Shown in pieces: positions 47,201 to 51,582 of a DNA stretch of 64,000 nt. This DNA is from Apoderus coryli (Eukaryota; Arthropoda; Insecta; Coleoptera; Attelabidae). The translations under genes were made by a program, and so were the position numbers. The stretch's first letter is position 1, and every line of letters starts with the position of its first letter. The stretch lies in NCBI GenBank assembly GCA_911728435.2, contig OU452200.1, forward strand, positions 27,605,715 through 27,669,714, in the 5' to 3' direction. The notes under the pieces were generated by a model. That model was given only the letters and a program-made list of their open reading frames with translations, searched no databases and was not told the DNA's origin.

Positions 47201-50200
47201 GTATTGTAGATAATTCTATACCAACATGTGAATTATGTTTCTATATGATTACAACTTAAGAGACATACCTACTCATTTCCATTATCGTAATATACTACAT
47301 TCTATAAATTCTTGCAGATTGAGTTAATTTGCTATTGAAAATTCCAGGCAAATTGAGCCGCTTATGAAAACTATCAGGGCGACTGGCGTGTAATACATGC
47401 AAAAAGTTTACTTTAACGATTTCAGTTTATTTTCCGGGTTATATCAAGTTGAAAAGATTTGCTGTCATTTGTAAAACTTGGCAACTATATAAGCAATAAA
47501 ATTATTTTTACCGCATGTCGTCTCTTAGAAGATGTGGGAAATTTCTAGACAGCTTATTATAGAACTAAAGGATGTTATTTTTTTCATTCTATTTTTTTAT
47601 ATCATTGTGCGTATTCGAAATATTTTATTCCGGTTAATATTAATTAATATTTGGTTAGCGGTGTCTGATGCTTTGTATTAAATAATCTATTCATCTATTC
47701 ACTGCCACACGCAAATCAAAAACAATGTTTTCTAATGCCCCTTGCATTGGATACACGGTCTCCAAATACACAAAAATTGTATTCTGTGAAACATGAAAAT
47801 TGAACACATTGTGAACCAAGTAAAACTATATATTACTAACATGCAGTGGCGTATTATCGCAGAAGCCTAAGAAGCCCAGGCTTCGAGCGCAAACTTTAGG
47901 GGGCGCAACATTCTGGACCAGAAGAAGAAAGTAAAACGTGGAGAATGTAAGTTCAAAAAAAAAAAAATAAAATAAAAAGGATCGGCGCATCTTCGATCCC
48001 ATTGGCCGAATTGGGGTGAGGGATAAATTAAATTGCAGAGCCAGATTTTTATTAGTCTCCTGCGTAGCTTTATTTCACTTAATTCCATTAATGAGAGTCG
48101 CATATGCGTTATAAGTTTTTTCTCCATTTCGACGCACCGATGGAACATTTTAATGTCCAAGCTAAGTCCAAAACTTTCTGTTAAGAGTTTGTCTATCACT
48201 GGATGGAGTGCGCGTGTGGATGCAAGTAAAGCATTGTATGCATCGTATTCCGAAATTGTAGAATCCCTTCATATAATGCTCGAAGACGCAAATGAAAAGC
48301 CCTACACTAGATTAGAAGCGAGAAGTCTGAATGAAAAACTGAGTTCTCTTGAAACTGCTCTTATGACATGCTTTTGGAATAAAGTACTGGAACGATTCAA
48401 CGAAACAAATAAAAAACCTCAGGCTGTGAATGTAGATCCTGCCACTGTAATTTTATATGATTCATTATACTGTTTTGTTAACCTGTTGAGGGATAGTTTC
48501 GATGCCTTCGATTCTGATCCAGTTAATTTGTCCAAAAATTAAAATTACCAACTTGACACTAGAAGAAAAAATAAAGGAAAGTTACATTTTGATGACTCGA
48601 GGGACGATGACGTCGAGTTTGAAGGCAGAGATAAGGTTCGTGTTCAATTTTTCCTTCAACTGATAGGCAAGTTCAAAACGCAACTCTCTAATAGGCGAGA
48701 GGCGTATGTGGAGATTCATGCAGAATTTGGATTATTAAATGAGCTATCATCATCCATGACTACATCTGAAATTAACGACAAATGTTCAAGTTTGATTCAA
48801 ACTTATAAAAATTATATTGGTTTCCAATTAGAAGGGGAGATCCTTCAAATAAAAGATCTTGGTCACTCATCGAATAGATCGCTGGACTTGCTAAAAGTAT
48901 TGAAAAGTCAAAACATTGATGTTTTTCCCAATTTAAGAATTTTCTTGAGAATTTTCGCTTTAAAGTGGTTACCAACTGTACGGGAGAAAGGTCATTTTCG
49001 GTACCAAAGAGGGTCAAAACCTACTGCAGATCGACCATATCCCACAATAAATTGAATGCTGTGGCAATAATGTGCATCGAGAGTAATCTTCTAAGCGGTA
49101 TTAGCTTTGATGATATTGTAGATGATTTTGCTCAAGCCTAACATGGACGAAGTTGTTCCCTTCTTCTTTCCCCTTGGCGGCGCCTATTGTGGTGAAGTTT
49201 GGTTTGGTTTTTAATGAGGTCCCTTTGATGTCTGGAAATATTTTTCATACATCAAAACAGAAAAAAAATGTAGGTAATTCTATTTTTTTCTTCATCAAAA
49301 CAGAAAAAAAAATGTAATTCTATTTTTTCTTTTTTGATGTATTAAAGAGTTATGTTTTAAGATATCAGTAGATGCGAGAGGTTATATGTGTATGTAAAAT
49401 ATATTTTTTTTTCAAGAAATAAAGAATTTTTGAGGGTTTAGCCATACAGGATTAGGAAGACGCTACCCTTCCCAGCTAGCAAGATGACGTGAAAACTCGT
49501 CGAAACGTGGTGATGTTCGTCGCATGTCATAAATTCGACATCCTGACACGTCATAATGACGTTGAACATTGGCGACATGCACTAGTCAAAAATCCGTCTA
49601 TGCAATGACGTCATTTTGACGTGTCTTAATCGACTTAAAAATTAAATCAACTATATTATTATTATCTATCCTCTCCAATATAAAATTGAGAAAATGGAAA
49701 AAGTTTATTTATCTATGCAAATGATTATAATATTTAGTAATATGATATATTAATTAATTTCAAATTACATAATCTCATTTCTTGCCACAATAAGAATATT
49801 TTTGCTTATATTGAAAAAAGACTAAAAAATTTGAAGAATTCAAAATAAGCGCCATATTTAGATAGCATACATGCATGATGCAACGATATTTGTTTAGATT
49901 GCATTATGGCTTTGTTTTCTTCAAAATTCCTTAATAATAATCCTTATTATCAATCATTTACTGCAAATGTAGAAGTAATTACAAAATGTAATCATTTAAA
50001 TATTGATTTAATGCGCATATTCCCTTTCCAAATATTGTAAGTCTGGCAGTGCTGTACGTGGCAAAAGGTCTTCCCCACCGGTAAAAAAACCCAATTATTA
50101 TTATATTGTGCTGCCAGTGAGCGCAGCGTTGCCACCATTTTTTAAAGTGTCAGATACCATATTATTATATATTTTTTTCATCTGGCAACCGGCAACCCTG

Positions 50201-51342
50201 TTGCGAGTATTACGACATTCGACATTGTGACGTCAGGAGCCATTTTATTTTCCTTTGTGATTTGTGTTTACTTTACATTAATTATTATAAACATTTATCT
50301 ATGGTGTGTGTCTTGTCCTCTCCCGAATAGCGAATAAGTACAAGTGTATTATAATAGAGGTGTATATAATACTTATAAAGTATTTTAATATGGCCTTCTT
50401 AGGCATTCAATTTGTCGAAAAAGACGGTGGTACCATAGCACTTGTACACAAAAAGTGGTTGACTCCGAGAAAAAAAGAAACATGGTGGCCGCCCTATAAA
50501 CAGCAAGAACATTTTAATAGATCTTAACTGTCCAATCTTAGTATATGGTATTTATTTTTATTGTTTTAGTATTTAGTTCTTTTATAAAGATGTGATTATG
50601 TTAATATAAGTATTGTACGGCATATTTTGGTATGATTTTTTCTTATTCTTTTATGAATTAGTTGAAGTTGAACCTGTTTCTTGCAATTTAATTGGTTTAT
50701 ATTAGTTTTGGGAAGACTATTATAAAACCAATCAAATTGCTCAGTGGTTGTAGAACAAGTTCTGAAAAAGAATCAAGACAAGCCTGTTATTTCCACCATT
50801 TACTGGTTTAACATTGGACGCATATTTACGTATTTTTGACGTTATCACTCGACGTGTTGTTACGTCCTTATTCGACGTCAATTAGCTGTGACATATTGTC
50901 GTCATTATTACGTCGAAATGTTGGTCATTTTGACGTAATTAGAGACCTATATTTCACGTGAAAATCACGTGCCTTGCTAGCTGGATTTTAACGAGTAAAT
51001 AATGTAAAATACTATATAATAACTATTTCCTGGTTGACTAAATGAAACTAAATTAAAATTCAGATAACAATTTCAGTAAAAATGTTGGTGCTAACTGATC
51101 GCTAAATTTGATCACTTGCAGCATATTAATTTACCTAGTAAGTAATCCAGAGATTCTGCATGGATTTTATCTAGTAGGCCTTTGTTCCATACATATTGAC
51201 CTTTCAGTCCTCGTTTTCTTTTGTCTCGTAACCAATCGTCAATTAAATTTCGTCCATCTAGACGTCGACCTTCCTGATCTGTTTGTTCTGGATCGTGAGC
51301 TACTTTGGGCAACCAATGACGACGACCACCACCTAGTAATAC
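22949..51342 (-). CDS. Alkaline phosphatase, C-terminal five coding exons
   Basis: Zinc/magnesium phosphomonoesterase of the alkaline phosphatase superfamily, in insects usually GPI-anchored on the outer face of the plasma membrane (family knowledge). Coding segments on the minus strand are 51342-51135, 39859-39719, 36104-35910, 25676-25449 and 23250-22949 (208, 141, 195, 228 and 302 nt; 357 residues plus TGA). All four introns are GT-AG and phase 1, and the joined frame is open throughout. In order one sees a VLLGGGRRHW block, a [20 protein letters not shown] metal site, a TSDHSHVV metal site, and a HGGEDVPVYA block holding the expected zinc histidine. The usual IDHGHH is IDHAHH here. The N-terminal half, including the catalytic serine, lies beyond the right edge. 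Introns of about 11.3, 3.6, 10.2 and 2.2 kb are packed with mobile elements, yet splice sites and frame are intact, so I infer a working gene. Confidence 0.93.
23251..24626. other. Phosphatase intron, no element resolved
   Basis: One outward-reading TAGGGTGTTCTGAACCC near 23718 looks like an orphan transposon end. Nothing else is supported. Confidence 0.4.
24627..25192. mobile_element. Possible Tc1/mariner-type MITE
   Basis: The left end TAGGGTGTTCCTAATGGG and the inverted right end (GGACACCCTGTA at 25181-25192) share the AGGGTGTCC core found at other elements here. Interior similarity between the ends is weak, so the pairing is uncertain. Confidence 0.35.
25235..25398 (+). pseudogene. Tc1/mariner-like transposase C-terminal fragment
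   Basis: It reads VGRDGPQFWPAWFADSNSPD (third catalytic Asp in the SPD context), FLSGAT, a stop, then VNTFVYNTPVQDVEDLRNRI and a stop. This is the typical end of DUF4817-type Tc1/mariner transposases. It lies on the strand opposite the phosphatase and about 50 bases from the fourth exon. No N-terminal part remains. Confidence 0.75.
25449..25676 (-). CDS. Alkaline phosphatase exon (fourth visible)
   Basis: Acceptor TTTCTAG precedes 25676 and donor GTAAGTAA follows 25449. It encodes GPDSKVSDIDGQPYTTILYG, then a GPGFATPR segment, and ends with VPRQWGTHGGEDVPVYALGP. This includes the histidine of the HxGEDV motif that binds zinc. A transposase fragment on the opposite strand ends about 50 bases from its 3' splice donor. 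Confidence 0.95.
25677..26172. other. Phosphatase intron, no element resolved
   Basis: AT-rich DNA without supported frames or repeats. Confidence 0.5.
26173..26474. mobile_element. 302-bp MITE with ~70-bp inverted ends
   Basis: The left end CCGGGTTTCATAATATATGG and the inverted right end CTGGGTGTTTTAGAATATGT continue to match through GGACG.ATTT.CAG and ATCTCAAAAAAA. TA flanks both sides (26171-26172, 26475-26476). There is no coding capacity. It is a non-autonomous relative of the Tc1/mariner elements here. Confidence 0.75.
26659..28154 (-). mobile_element. Tc1/mariner-like transposon with ~150-bp TIRs, dead
   Basis: The 1496-bp element is flanked by TA (26657-26658, 28155-28156). Ends CAGATTGTCTCAAA and CAGGGTGTTTCAAA continue as matching inverted repeats through GGGGGTGATTTA, CATTTTATGAAAAAA, GGAAATGCATTGTT and AAGGTGTTAA. 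Transposase remnants are on the minus strand (26929-27890). Confidence 0.88.
26929..27890 (-). pseudogene. Tc1/mariner-like transposase remnants
   Basis: Reading on the minus strand: NPHAIVEDHFRYQFSMNVWI and GIVSDLL (about 27890-27790), the middle of a DDE_3 domain; after a gap of non-matching sequence WFMHDGTLAHFSRVAREFL (27300-27230), the second catalytic Asp block; LNPLDFFMWG in a shifted frame (third Asp); and the C-terminus NNVRDLRNRIIAGCNSIRSH with GRHFQQFLLNQ to 26929. There are several frame changes. The first catalytic Asp and the N-terminal domain are not visible. Confidence 0.82.
28362..28978 (+). repeat. Composite repeat copy 1 (R plus inverted tail module)
   Basis: The left part (28362-28490) starts ATCGGTTGTGTCGCCCCAAA and matches 43073-43200. 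The right part is repeat R: CTACCTAACTGGTGAAATTT, then TCTCGAGAATTA, a tract with GTGTCCACC, TTAGCTCAATTGGTTA, a CACACACATACAGACAG run and the end AGCGCGTTCACAGTACTTTTC. In this copy the tRNA-like module expected between the parts is missing or replaced. Function unknown. Confidence 0.75.
29538..29576 (-). ncRNA. Hammerhead-like hairpin, UUGAUAA core (left arm)
   Basis: On the minus strand: TGC, TTGATAA, A, hairpin GCGGC/GCCTGC, GAAAC, GTC, GCA. Stem I is three pairs (TGC/GCA). Stem III has essentially no loop. Identical to 30593-30631 in inverse orientation. Activity is doubtful. Confidence 0.4.
29668..29740. repeat. Palindrome with GCGAG centre
   Basis: Left arm ATTTCCTACGAGTATGATC..TTTGCAGCA pairs with TGCTGCAAA..TCATACGAGTAGGAAAT. 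The loop is TGAGCCGCAGGCGAG. Three bases (CGT) are unpaired in the left arm. Confidence 0.8.
30083..30155. repeat. Long perfect palindrome
   Basis: Arms TTTATCCGTGCGTAATAATA then TTTCCC and the exact complement. The centre (ACTAGTTGCTAGGCAACTAG) folds on itself too. Arms of 26 or more bases with no mismatch point to recent origin or gene-conversion maintenance. Confidence 0.85.
30593..30631 (+). ncRNA. Hammerhead-like hairpin, UUGAUAA core (right arm)
   Basis: TGC, TTGATAA, A, hairpin GCGGC/GCCTGC with loop AATAAA, GAAAC, GTC, GCA. The order of parts is that of a type I hammerhead, but the core differs from CTGATGA at positions 3 and 8 and one extra base precedes stem II. Confidence 0.4.
30738..31790 (+). 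pseudogene. Pogo/jerky-like transposase relic
   Basis: The first block (30770-30960) reads RERAIEVMQNITSVRVAANK, YFIPRSTLQE, stop, then PRFGGNTVFSKEQENEKENR: the psq/CENP-B helix-turn-helix start of pogo-type transposases. The DDE core is deleted. The next block (31150-31260) reads DPNIFTEPDFSPSLSLERDT with QESDAD, the usual sequence after the DDE domain. A final block (31575-31740) reads GIDLSSSESDVNVGYYTNDD and KELWYRC, like the C-terminal Cys finger of these proteins. Frame changes and stops throughout mark an old relic. Confidence 0.72.
31795..31940 (-). repeat. Fragment of the hammerhead repeat family B
   Basis: GCGACATCTAGTGTGAGCAG, GCAATATGCCCGGTGAAACA and CTATTGCCAACACTAGAT match 38110-38235 in the same orientation. 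The hammerhead part is not included. It directly abuts composite repeat copy 2. Confidence 0.75.
31951..32640 (-). repeat. Composite repeat copy 2, with tRNA-like module
   Basis: Repeat R is present in reverse (31951-32395): the end hairpin TTACTTTCCCACACAGGAAG, a GTCTGTCTGTATGTGTGTG run, TTGACCAATTGAGCTAA, GTGGACACAACC, and AAATTTCACCAGTTAGGTAG. A linker and then the tRNA-like module and its tail follow (32446-32640). The order and relative orientation of parts are the same as in copies 1 and 3, so this is one composite unit rather than chance neighbours. Confidence 0.78.
32446..32508 (+). other. tRNA-like module (SINE-type promoter) in composite repeat
   Basis: TTGATAGAGCGTTCG is a weak A box. 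GGTTCGAAATCCC at 32481-32493 is a near-perfect B box with one inserted A. CGGCTCTGGCA then ends the tRNA-like part, before a T run that could stop Pol III. There is no matching 5' acceptor strand, so it is not a functional tRNA gene. Confidence 0.65.
32690..33480 (-). pseudogene. Penelope-like element, 3' part with GIY-YIG endonuclease
   Basis: The C-terminal part of a Penelope polyprotein (reverse transcriptase thumb plus GIY-YIG endonuclease), read on the minus strand. It reads NNGYQPTIVEKILNKINYKK (thumb), GLITYSGHNCSYISKFFNQH, NIKIAFKTNNTIGKIIKN, then the endonuclease GVYELTCGDCDRVYIGQTGR with FSKRIKEHYLS and NYSNHLLEHNHNF. It stops at 32981. The segment is open for about 165 residues, the longest clean retroelement stretch in the window. 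RT fingers and palm are missing, replaced at ~33500 by another repeat. The 3' UTR carries a hammerhead-like hairpin (32748-32787). Confidence 0.92.
32748..32787 (-). ncRNA. Hammerhead-like motif in a Penelope 3' region
   Basis: Stem I ACAC/GTGT; core TTGATAA followed by an extra A; hairpin GCCAC/GTGGAC with loop TGT; GAAAC; minimal stem III AC-AT-GT; cleavage triplet GTC (32754-32752). Only the core positions 3 and 8 differ from a hammerhead, both at once. It lies about 200 bases after the GIY-YIG stop, which links this motif to Penelope. Confidence 0.55.
33500..33575 (+). repeat. Tail fragment of the composite repeat
   Basis: ATATATCATGTCGGGAAAGT, then TTTAGGGCGACACAACCGAT, matches the complement of the left ends of copies 1 and 3 (28362 and 43073). 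It interrupts the Penelope element's upstream side. Confidence 0.7.
33635..35759 (-). mobile_element. Pogo-like DNA transposon, internally deleted
   Basis: The left end GGGTGATTGCCCC (33635) and inverted right end GGGTGAATGCCCC (35759) are flanked by TA (33633-33634, 35760-35761). At least seven copies of CCAGTAAATGAACA or close variants in both orientations lie near 33813, 33856, 34869, 34892, 35035, 35052 and 35718. These look like subterminal transposase-binding sites. The ORF at 34046-34669 belongs to it. Total length 2125 bp. Confidence 0.82.
34046..34669 (-). CDS. Pogo/jerky-like protein: HTH domain fused to basic tail
   Basis: 207 residues, open throughout. Residues 1-85 are a CENP-B/pogo DNA-binding domain: EKRVAQWILCKATIGFPMYQ, then LGEKCLKLFLQRNPEICKRN and EVISKARARVT, the normal sequence leading into the DDE catalytic domain. 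From about residue 90 the DDE core is replaced by a short LKTNHVKMSWKFQQGFLMPM segment and a Lys/Glu-rich tail (KKRRIEKNKFKTEERRYKKQ) like the C-terminus of intact family members. I infer an internal deletion that kept the frame, leaving a DNA-binding protein without nuclease. It could bind the subterminal repeats; whether it is expressed is unknown. Confidence 0.7.
   Translation of the reverse strand: MTKDEEKRVAQWILCKATIGFPMYQSDVLDSIQQVMKKTERTVLFTDGRLGEKCLKLFLQRNPEICKRNTEVISKARARVTAEKTLFAAGFKYSKLFLKTNHVKMSWKFQQGFLMPMEGIPFDERGIKADQGKGTGKKKETETHVEAKKRRIEKNKFKTEERRYKKQKKSKKPKRTKTNVINTTMKKISNEILIIYLLYDICYRWLI
35910..36104 (-). CDS. Alkaline phosphatase exon (third visible)
   Basis: Acceptor CTAG precedes 36104; donor GTAAGAATA follows 35910. 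The piece completes [10 protein letters not shown] (metal-binding Asp and His) and carries a helical segment ALDETLAMETALLAALALV and the second metal site VVTSDHSHVVTLGG. This is the densest run of active-site residues in the visible protein, and all expected Asp and His positions are present. Confidence 0.95.
36105..37919. other. Phosphatase intron, no element resolved
   Basis: The 114-residue frame at 37071-37415 has no recognisable domain. No repeats with partners in the window were seen. Confidence 0.45.
38000..38042 (-). ncRNA. Type I hammerhead ribozyme, family B copy 1
   Basis: Minus strand: stem I CACCA/TGATG with one C-A mismatch; CTGATGA core (38037-38031); stem II GTTG/CAAC with loop TGGAT; GAAA; stem III ACG/CGT with loop GCC; cleavage triplet GTC, cut predicted between 38005 and 38004. 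Every conserved core base is present. It is on the sense strand of the phosphatase intron. Confidence 0.8.
38292..38334 (-). ncRNA. Decayed hammerhead, family B copy 2
   Basis: Same layout as 38000-38042 but the core is CTGTTTA, GAAA is GCAA and the cleavage triplet is GTG, so all catalytic elements are broken while stem II (GTTG/CAAC) survives. Confidence 0.7.
38496..39465. other. Phosphatase intron, no element resolved
   Basis: AT-rich DNA with no supported frame or repeat. Confidence 0.5.
39466..39515 (-). repeat. Small fragment of family B repeat
   Basis: AACAAGATGTTTTTGGCGAC and ATCTAGTGTGGGCAGGCAAT match 38105-38155 in the same orientation. No ribozyme part is present. Confidence 0.7.
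39719..39859 (-). CDS. Alkaline phosphatase exon (second visible)
   Basis: The acceptor GGCAG precedes 39859 and the donor GTTAG follows 39719. The 47-residue piece reads from GLFSYSHMDFEADRD to [12 protein letters not shown]. It contains the DPSLADMTRSALSILLKNPKG block that is highly conserved in metazoan alkaline phosphatases, and the EG that starts the magnesium/zinc motif completed in the next exon. Both phases match the neighbouring exons. Confidence 0.94.
40207..40253. repeat. GC-rich palindrome
   Basis: CACGACGAGGCC-GTG-GGCCGAGTCGTG inside a wider TGTGAA...TTCACA pairing. It resembles the centres of the palindromes at 15476 and 29668 in base composition and GCGAG/CGAGG motifs. Confidence 0.65.
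40254..40692. other. Phosphatase intron, no element resolved
   Basis: AT-rich DNA with no supported frame or repeat. Confidence 0.5.
40693..40735 (+). ncRNA. Hammerhead ribozyme motif, best Penelope-family copy
   Basis: Stem I GACCA/TGGTC, five perfect pairs; core CTGATGA (40698-40704) with the family's extra T; stem II GAGAG/CTCTC with a 6-base loop; GAAAC; minimal stem III AC-AT-GT; cleavage triplet GTC (40729-40731). The end motif TTGTGGAGCAGACGAATTTT follows at ~40770. Except for the extra T, it meets every type I consensus position. Confidence 0.72.
40904..41681 (+). pseudogene. Crypton-like tyrosine recombinase pseudogene
   Basis: Tyrosine recombinase of the Crypton transposon group, which integrates circular DNA without a transposase of DDE type. 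An N-terminal SAM-like domain is recognisable after frame correction: FDCYKKWCREKKVGYIGSEK, ALLVYFNEVSK (40990-41095). Then NVDIKKYVHLIAFLKRKSEG and FTKEEITRFLRNAAYERYLC (41160-41305). The last block (41343-41681) is open: IFDLASACRRQELTKTLVVD holds the first catalytic Arg (box I), followed by YAIKLLYNIKIKVSREFFIT and FFVGGRAGKC. The HxxR and Tyr boxes are absent, so it is truncated. At least two frame changes and a short gap near 41130 also break it. Confidence 0.78.
41759..41780. repeat. 22-bp perfect palindrome
   Basis: ATTATCGCAC-TA-GTGCGATAAT, fully self-complementary, with no partner copy in the window. Confidence 0.6.
41945..42923. mobile_element. Non-autonomous DNA transposon, GCTTCGTTCGCGGCCAC ends
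   Basis: 17-base perfect TIRs GCTTCGTTCGCGGCCAC continue as similar sequence (CATTCTGAATTG / GATTCTGAATTG). TA flanks both sides (41943-41944, 42924-42925). Inside are direct repeats of GCGTTCGCGGTGA at about 42012, 42062 and 42807. No transposase frame remains. Superfamily uncertain. Confidence 0.75.
43258..43328 (-). other. tRNA-like module (SINE-type promoter), antisense
   Basis: Minus strand: A box TGGCGTCGTGGG (43323-43312) and perfect B box GGTTCGAATCC (43280-43270), 42 bases apart end to start, then CAGCTCTGGCA and a TTTTTTTTT run. Internal Pol III boxes are well preserved, but there is no 5' acceptor strand complementary to CAGAGCT. It is a tRNA-derived SINE head, not a tRNA. Confidence 0.72.
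43361..44975 (+). mobile_element. Tc1/mariner-like transposon, long TIRs
   Basis: Outer ends CAGTATGTCCACAGATGCGG and its inverted partner CAGTATGTCCACGGATGCGG are flanked by TA (43359-43360, 44976-44977). Arms continue for about 170 bases and end in a perfect inner block AACAGGGCGTCTCAAAAAGG (43497 and inverted at 44861). Length 1615 bp. The single transposase gene is on the plus strand. Confidence 0.9.
43738..44760 (+). pseudogene. Tc1/mariner-like transposase (DUF4817 type), broken
   Basis: Cut-and-paste DDE transposase with N-terminal helix-turn-helix MLTVEQRVFIVQCYGSSHRS, YRYVVEEFHRKFSG and EKFERTGAVFD (43738-43920). After a frame change: FHKLIFSD, stop, STFSTNGTVASQHVRYW (44180-44260, first Asp); VNVWCAISYYGIIGSYFFEG (44310-44365); YFQDDGCPA (44455-44480, second Asp); WPPRSPDLTLADCFLWGRLK (44570-44625, third acidic position). 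Stops and frameshifts make at least four breaks, but all three catalytic Asp codons survive, so this copy is younger than the one at 54.8 kb. Confidence 0.85.
45406..46019. other. Phosphatase intron; scrap of repeat R end
   Basis: TTCGCGCGTTCGTAATACTT at 45568-45605 repeats the terminal hairpin region of R. Nothing else is supported. Confidence 0.5.
46020..46170 (+). repeat. Family B repeat fragment with intact hammerhead
   Basis: It matches the complement of 37925-38100: CACATTGCCAGTGACCACC, the ribozyme, then GAAAGCATAACTTAAAGTCTTG and TTACATTATGTA. Only part of one unit is present and it is antisense to the phosphatase gene. Confidence 0.75.
46079..46121 (+). ncRNA. Complete type I hammerhead ribozyme, family B
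   Basis: Stem I CACCA/TGGTG, five perfect pairs; CTGATGA (46084-46090); stem II GTTG/CAAC with loop TGGTT and the canonical G10.1-C11.1 pair; GAAA (46104-46107); stem III ACG/CGT with loop TGT; cleavage triplet GTC, cut predicted after 46116. No deviation from the consensus core. Short stem III is normal for retroelement hammerheads. Confidence 0.85.
46171..47843. other. Phosphatase intron, no element resolved
   Basis: AT-rich DNA; a 69-residue frame at 46330-46539 has no recognisable content. Confidence 0.5.
47844..49190 (+). mobile_element. hAT-type DNA transposon remnant
   Basis: It begins CAGTGGCGTATTATCGCAGA, a hAT-like terminal sequence, followed by GGGGGCGCAACATT and leads into a hAT transposase relic. 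The right terminal repeat was not recognised. CTTGGCGGCGCC near 49180 may be near the end. Confidence 0.7.
48033..49141 (+). pseudogene. hAT transposase pseudogene, C-terminal half
   Basis: The second half of a hAT-family transposase (the group whose host relatives include zinc-finger MYM/862-like proteins). Blocks in order: TGWSARVDASKALYASYSEI (48197), YTRLEARSLNEKLSSLETAL, MTCFWNKVLERFNETNKKPQ, VILYDSLYCFVNLLRDSFD, stop at 48542; YQLDTRRKNKGKLHFDD, KVRVQFFLQLIGKFKTQLSN, AYVEIHAEFGLL; QNIDVFPNLRIFLRIFALKW; and in a shifted frame the C-terminal dimerisation domain SFSVPKRVKTYCRSTISHNK with IESNLLSGISFDDIVDDFAQ, stop at 49139. The N-terminal BED finger and first catalytic residue are absent. 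Two or more frame breaks. Confidence 0.85.
49191..49471. other. Intron spacer with short duplication
   Basis: CATCAAAACAGAAAAAAAATGTA occurs twice (about 49250 and 49292) in a T-rich context. Nothing else is supported. Confidence 0.5.
49472..50984. mobile_element. TIR element with GACGT-rich ends and small ORF
   Basis: 12-base perfect TIRs CCAGCTAGCAAG at 49472 and inverted at 50984. Both ends have ACGT-rich subterminal tracts (GATGACGTGAAAACTCGTCG; TGACGTTGAAC; TTTGACGTGTC on the left; CGACGTGTTGTTACGTCC, TTCGACGTCAATT, ATTACGTCGAAATG on the right). No clear target duplication. It contains the ORF at 50390-50527. 1513 bp. Family not identified. Confidence 0.6.
50390..50527 (+). CDS. Small ORF with WPP-type N-terminal module
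   Basis: 45 codons: MAFLGIQFVEKDGGTIALVH, KKWLT, then ETWWPPYK. The pattern of a short beta-strand start, a hydrophobic-x-x-KWL and WPP resembles the N-terminal module of insect DUF4806-type proteins (typically ...vvpskWl...cyWPP...). That family is often encoded by or associated with transposons. It may be a first exon whose downstream exons have been lost from the element. Start chosen at the internal ATG because the upstream in-frame part (from 50306) does not resemble the module. Weak evidence; no function can be stated. Confidence 0.35.
   Translation: MAFLGIQFVEKDGGTIALVHKKWLTPRKKETWWPPYKQQEHFNRS
51135..51342 (-). CDS. Alkaline phosphatase exon (first visible)
   Basis: The exon begins after a TGTTGTAG acceptor with VLLGGGRRHWLPK, the middle of the family fold, and runs through a basic, charged stretch (QEGRRLDGRNLIDDWLRDKR) to LDYLLG. 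The last glycine codon is split, G|GT, at a GTAAAT donor (51134-51129). The preceding exon would encode the nucleophile-serine half and was not found between here and position 64000. Confidence 0.92.
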
Positions 51343-51582
51343 CTACAACACATTATTACATCTCTAAATTACATTTAAAATAAAATAGTATTGTGAAAGT
51401 TCAAAGAATAAGATATAACTATACATTTTAGTAAAATTCTACTAAAAAAATTTATGTTTTAATTATACATCTTATTCAAAATATTCCACCATCTCATAAC
51501 AATACTTTGAAAATGTAGTTCTTGTTTCGTTATAGGTTTTTAAATAGTTGCAAGAAAAAATAACAACGAAAATGCAAATATA

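Noticed and set aside
47867..48199. 110-residue minus-strand frame
   Set aside because: Antisense shadow of the hAT element's end and transposase.
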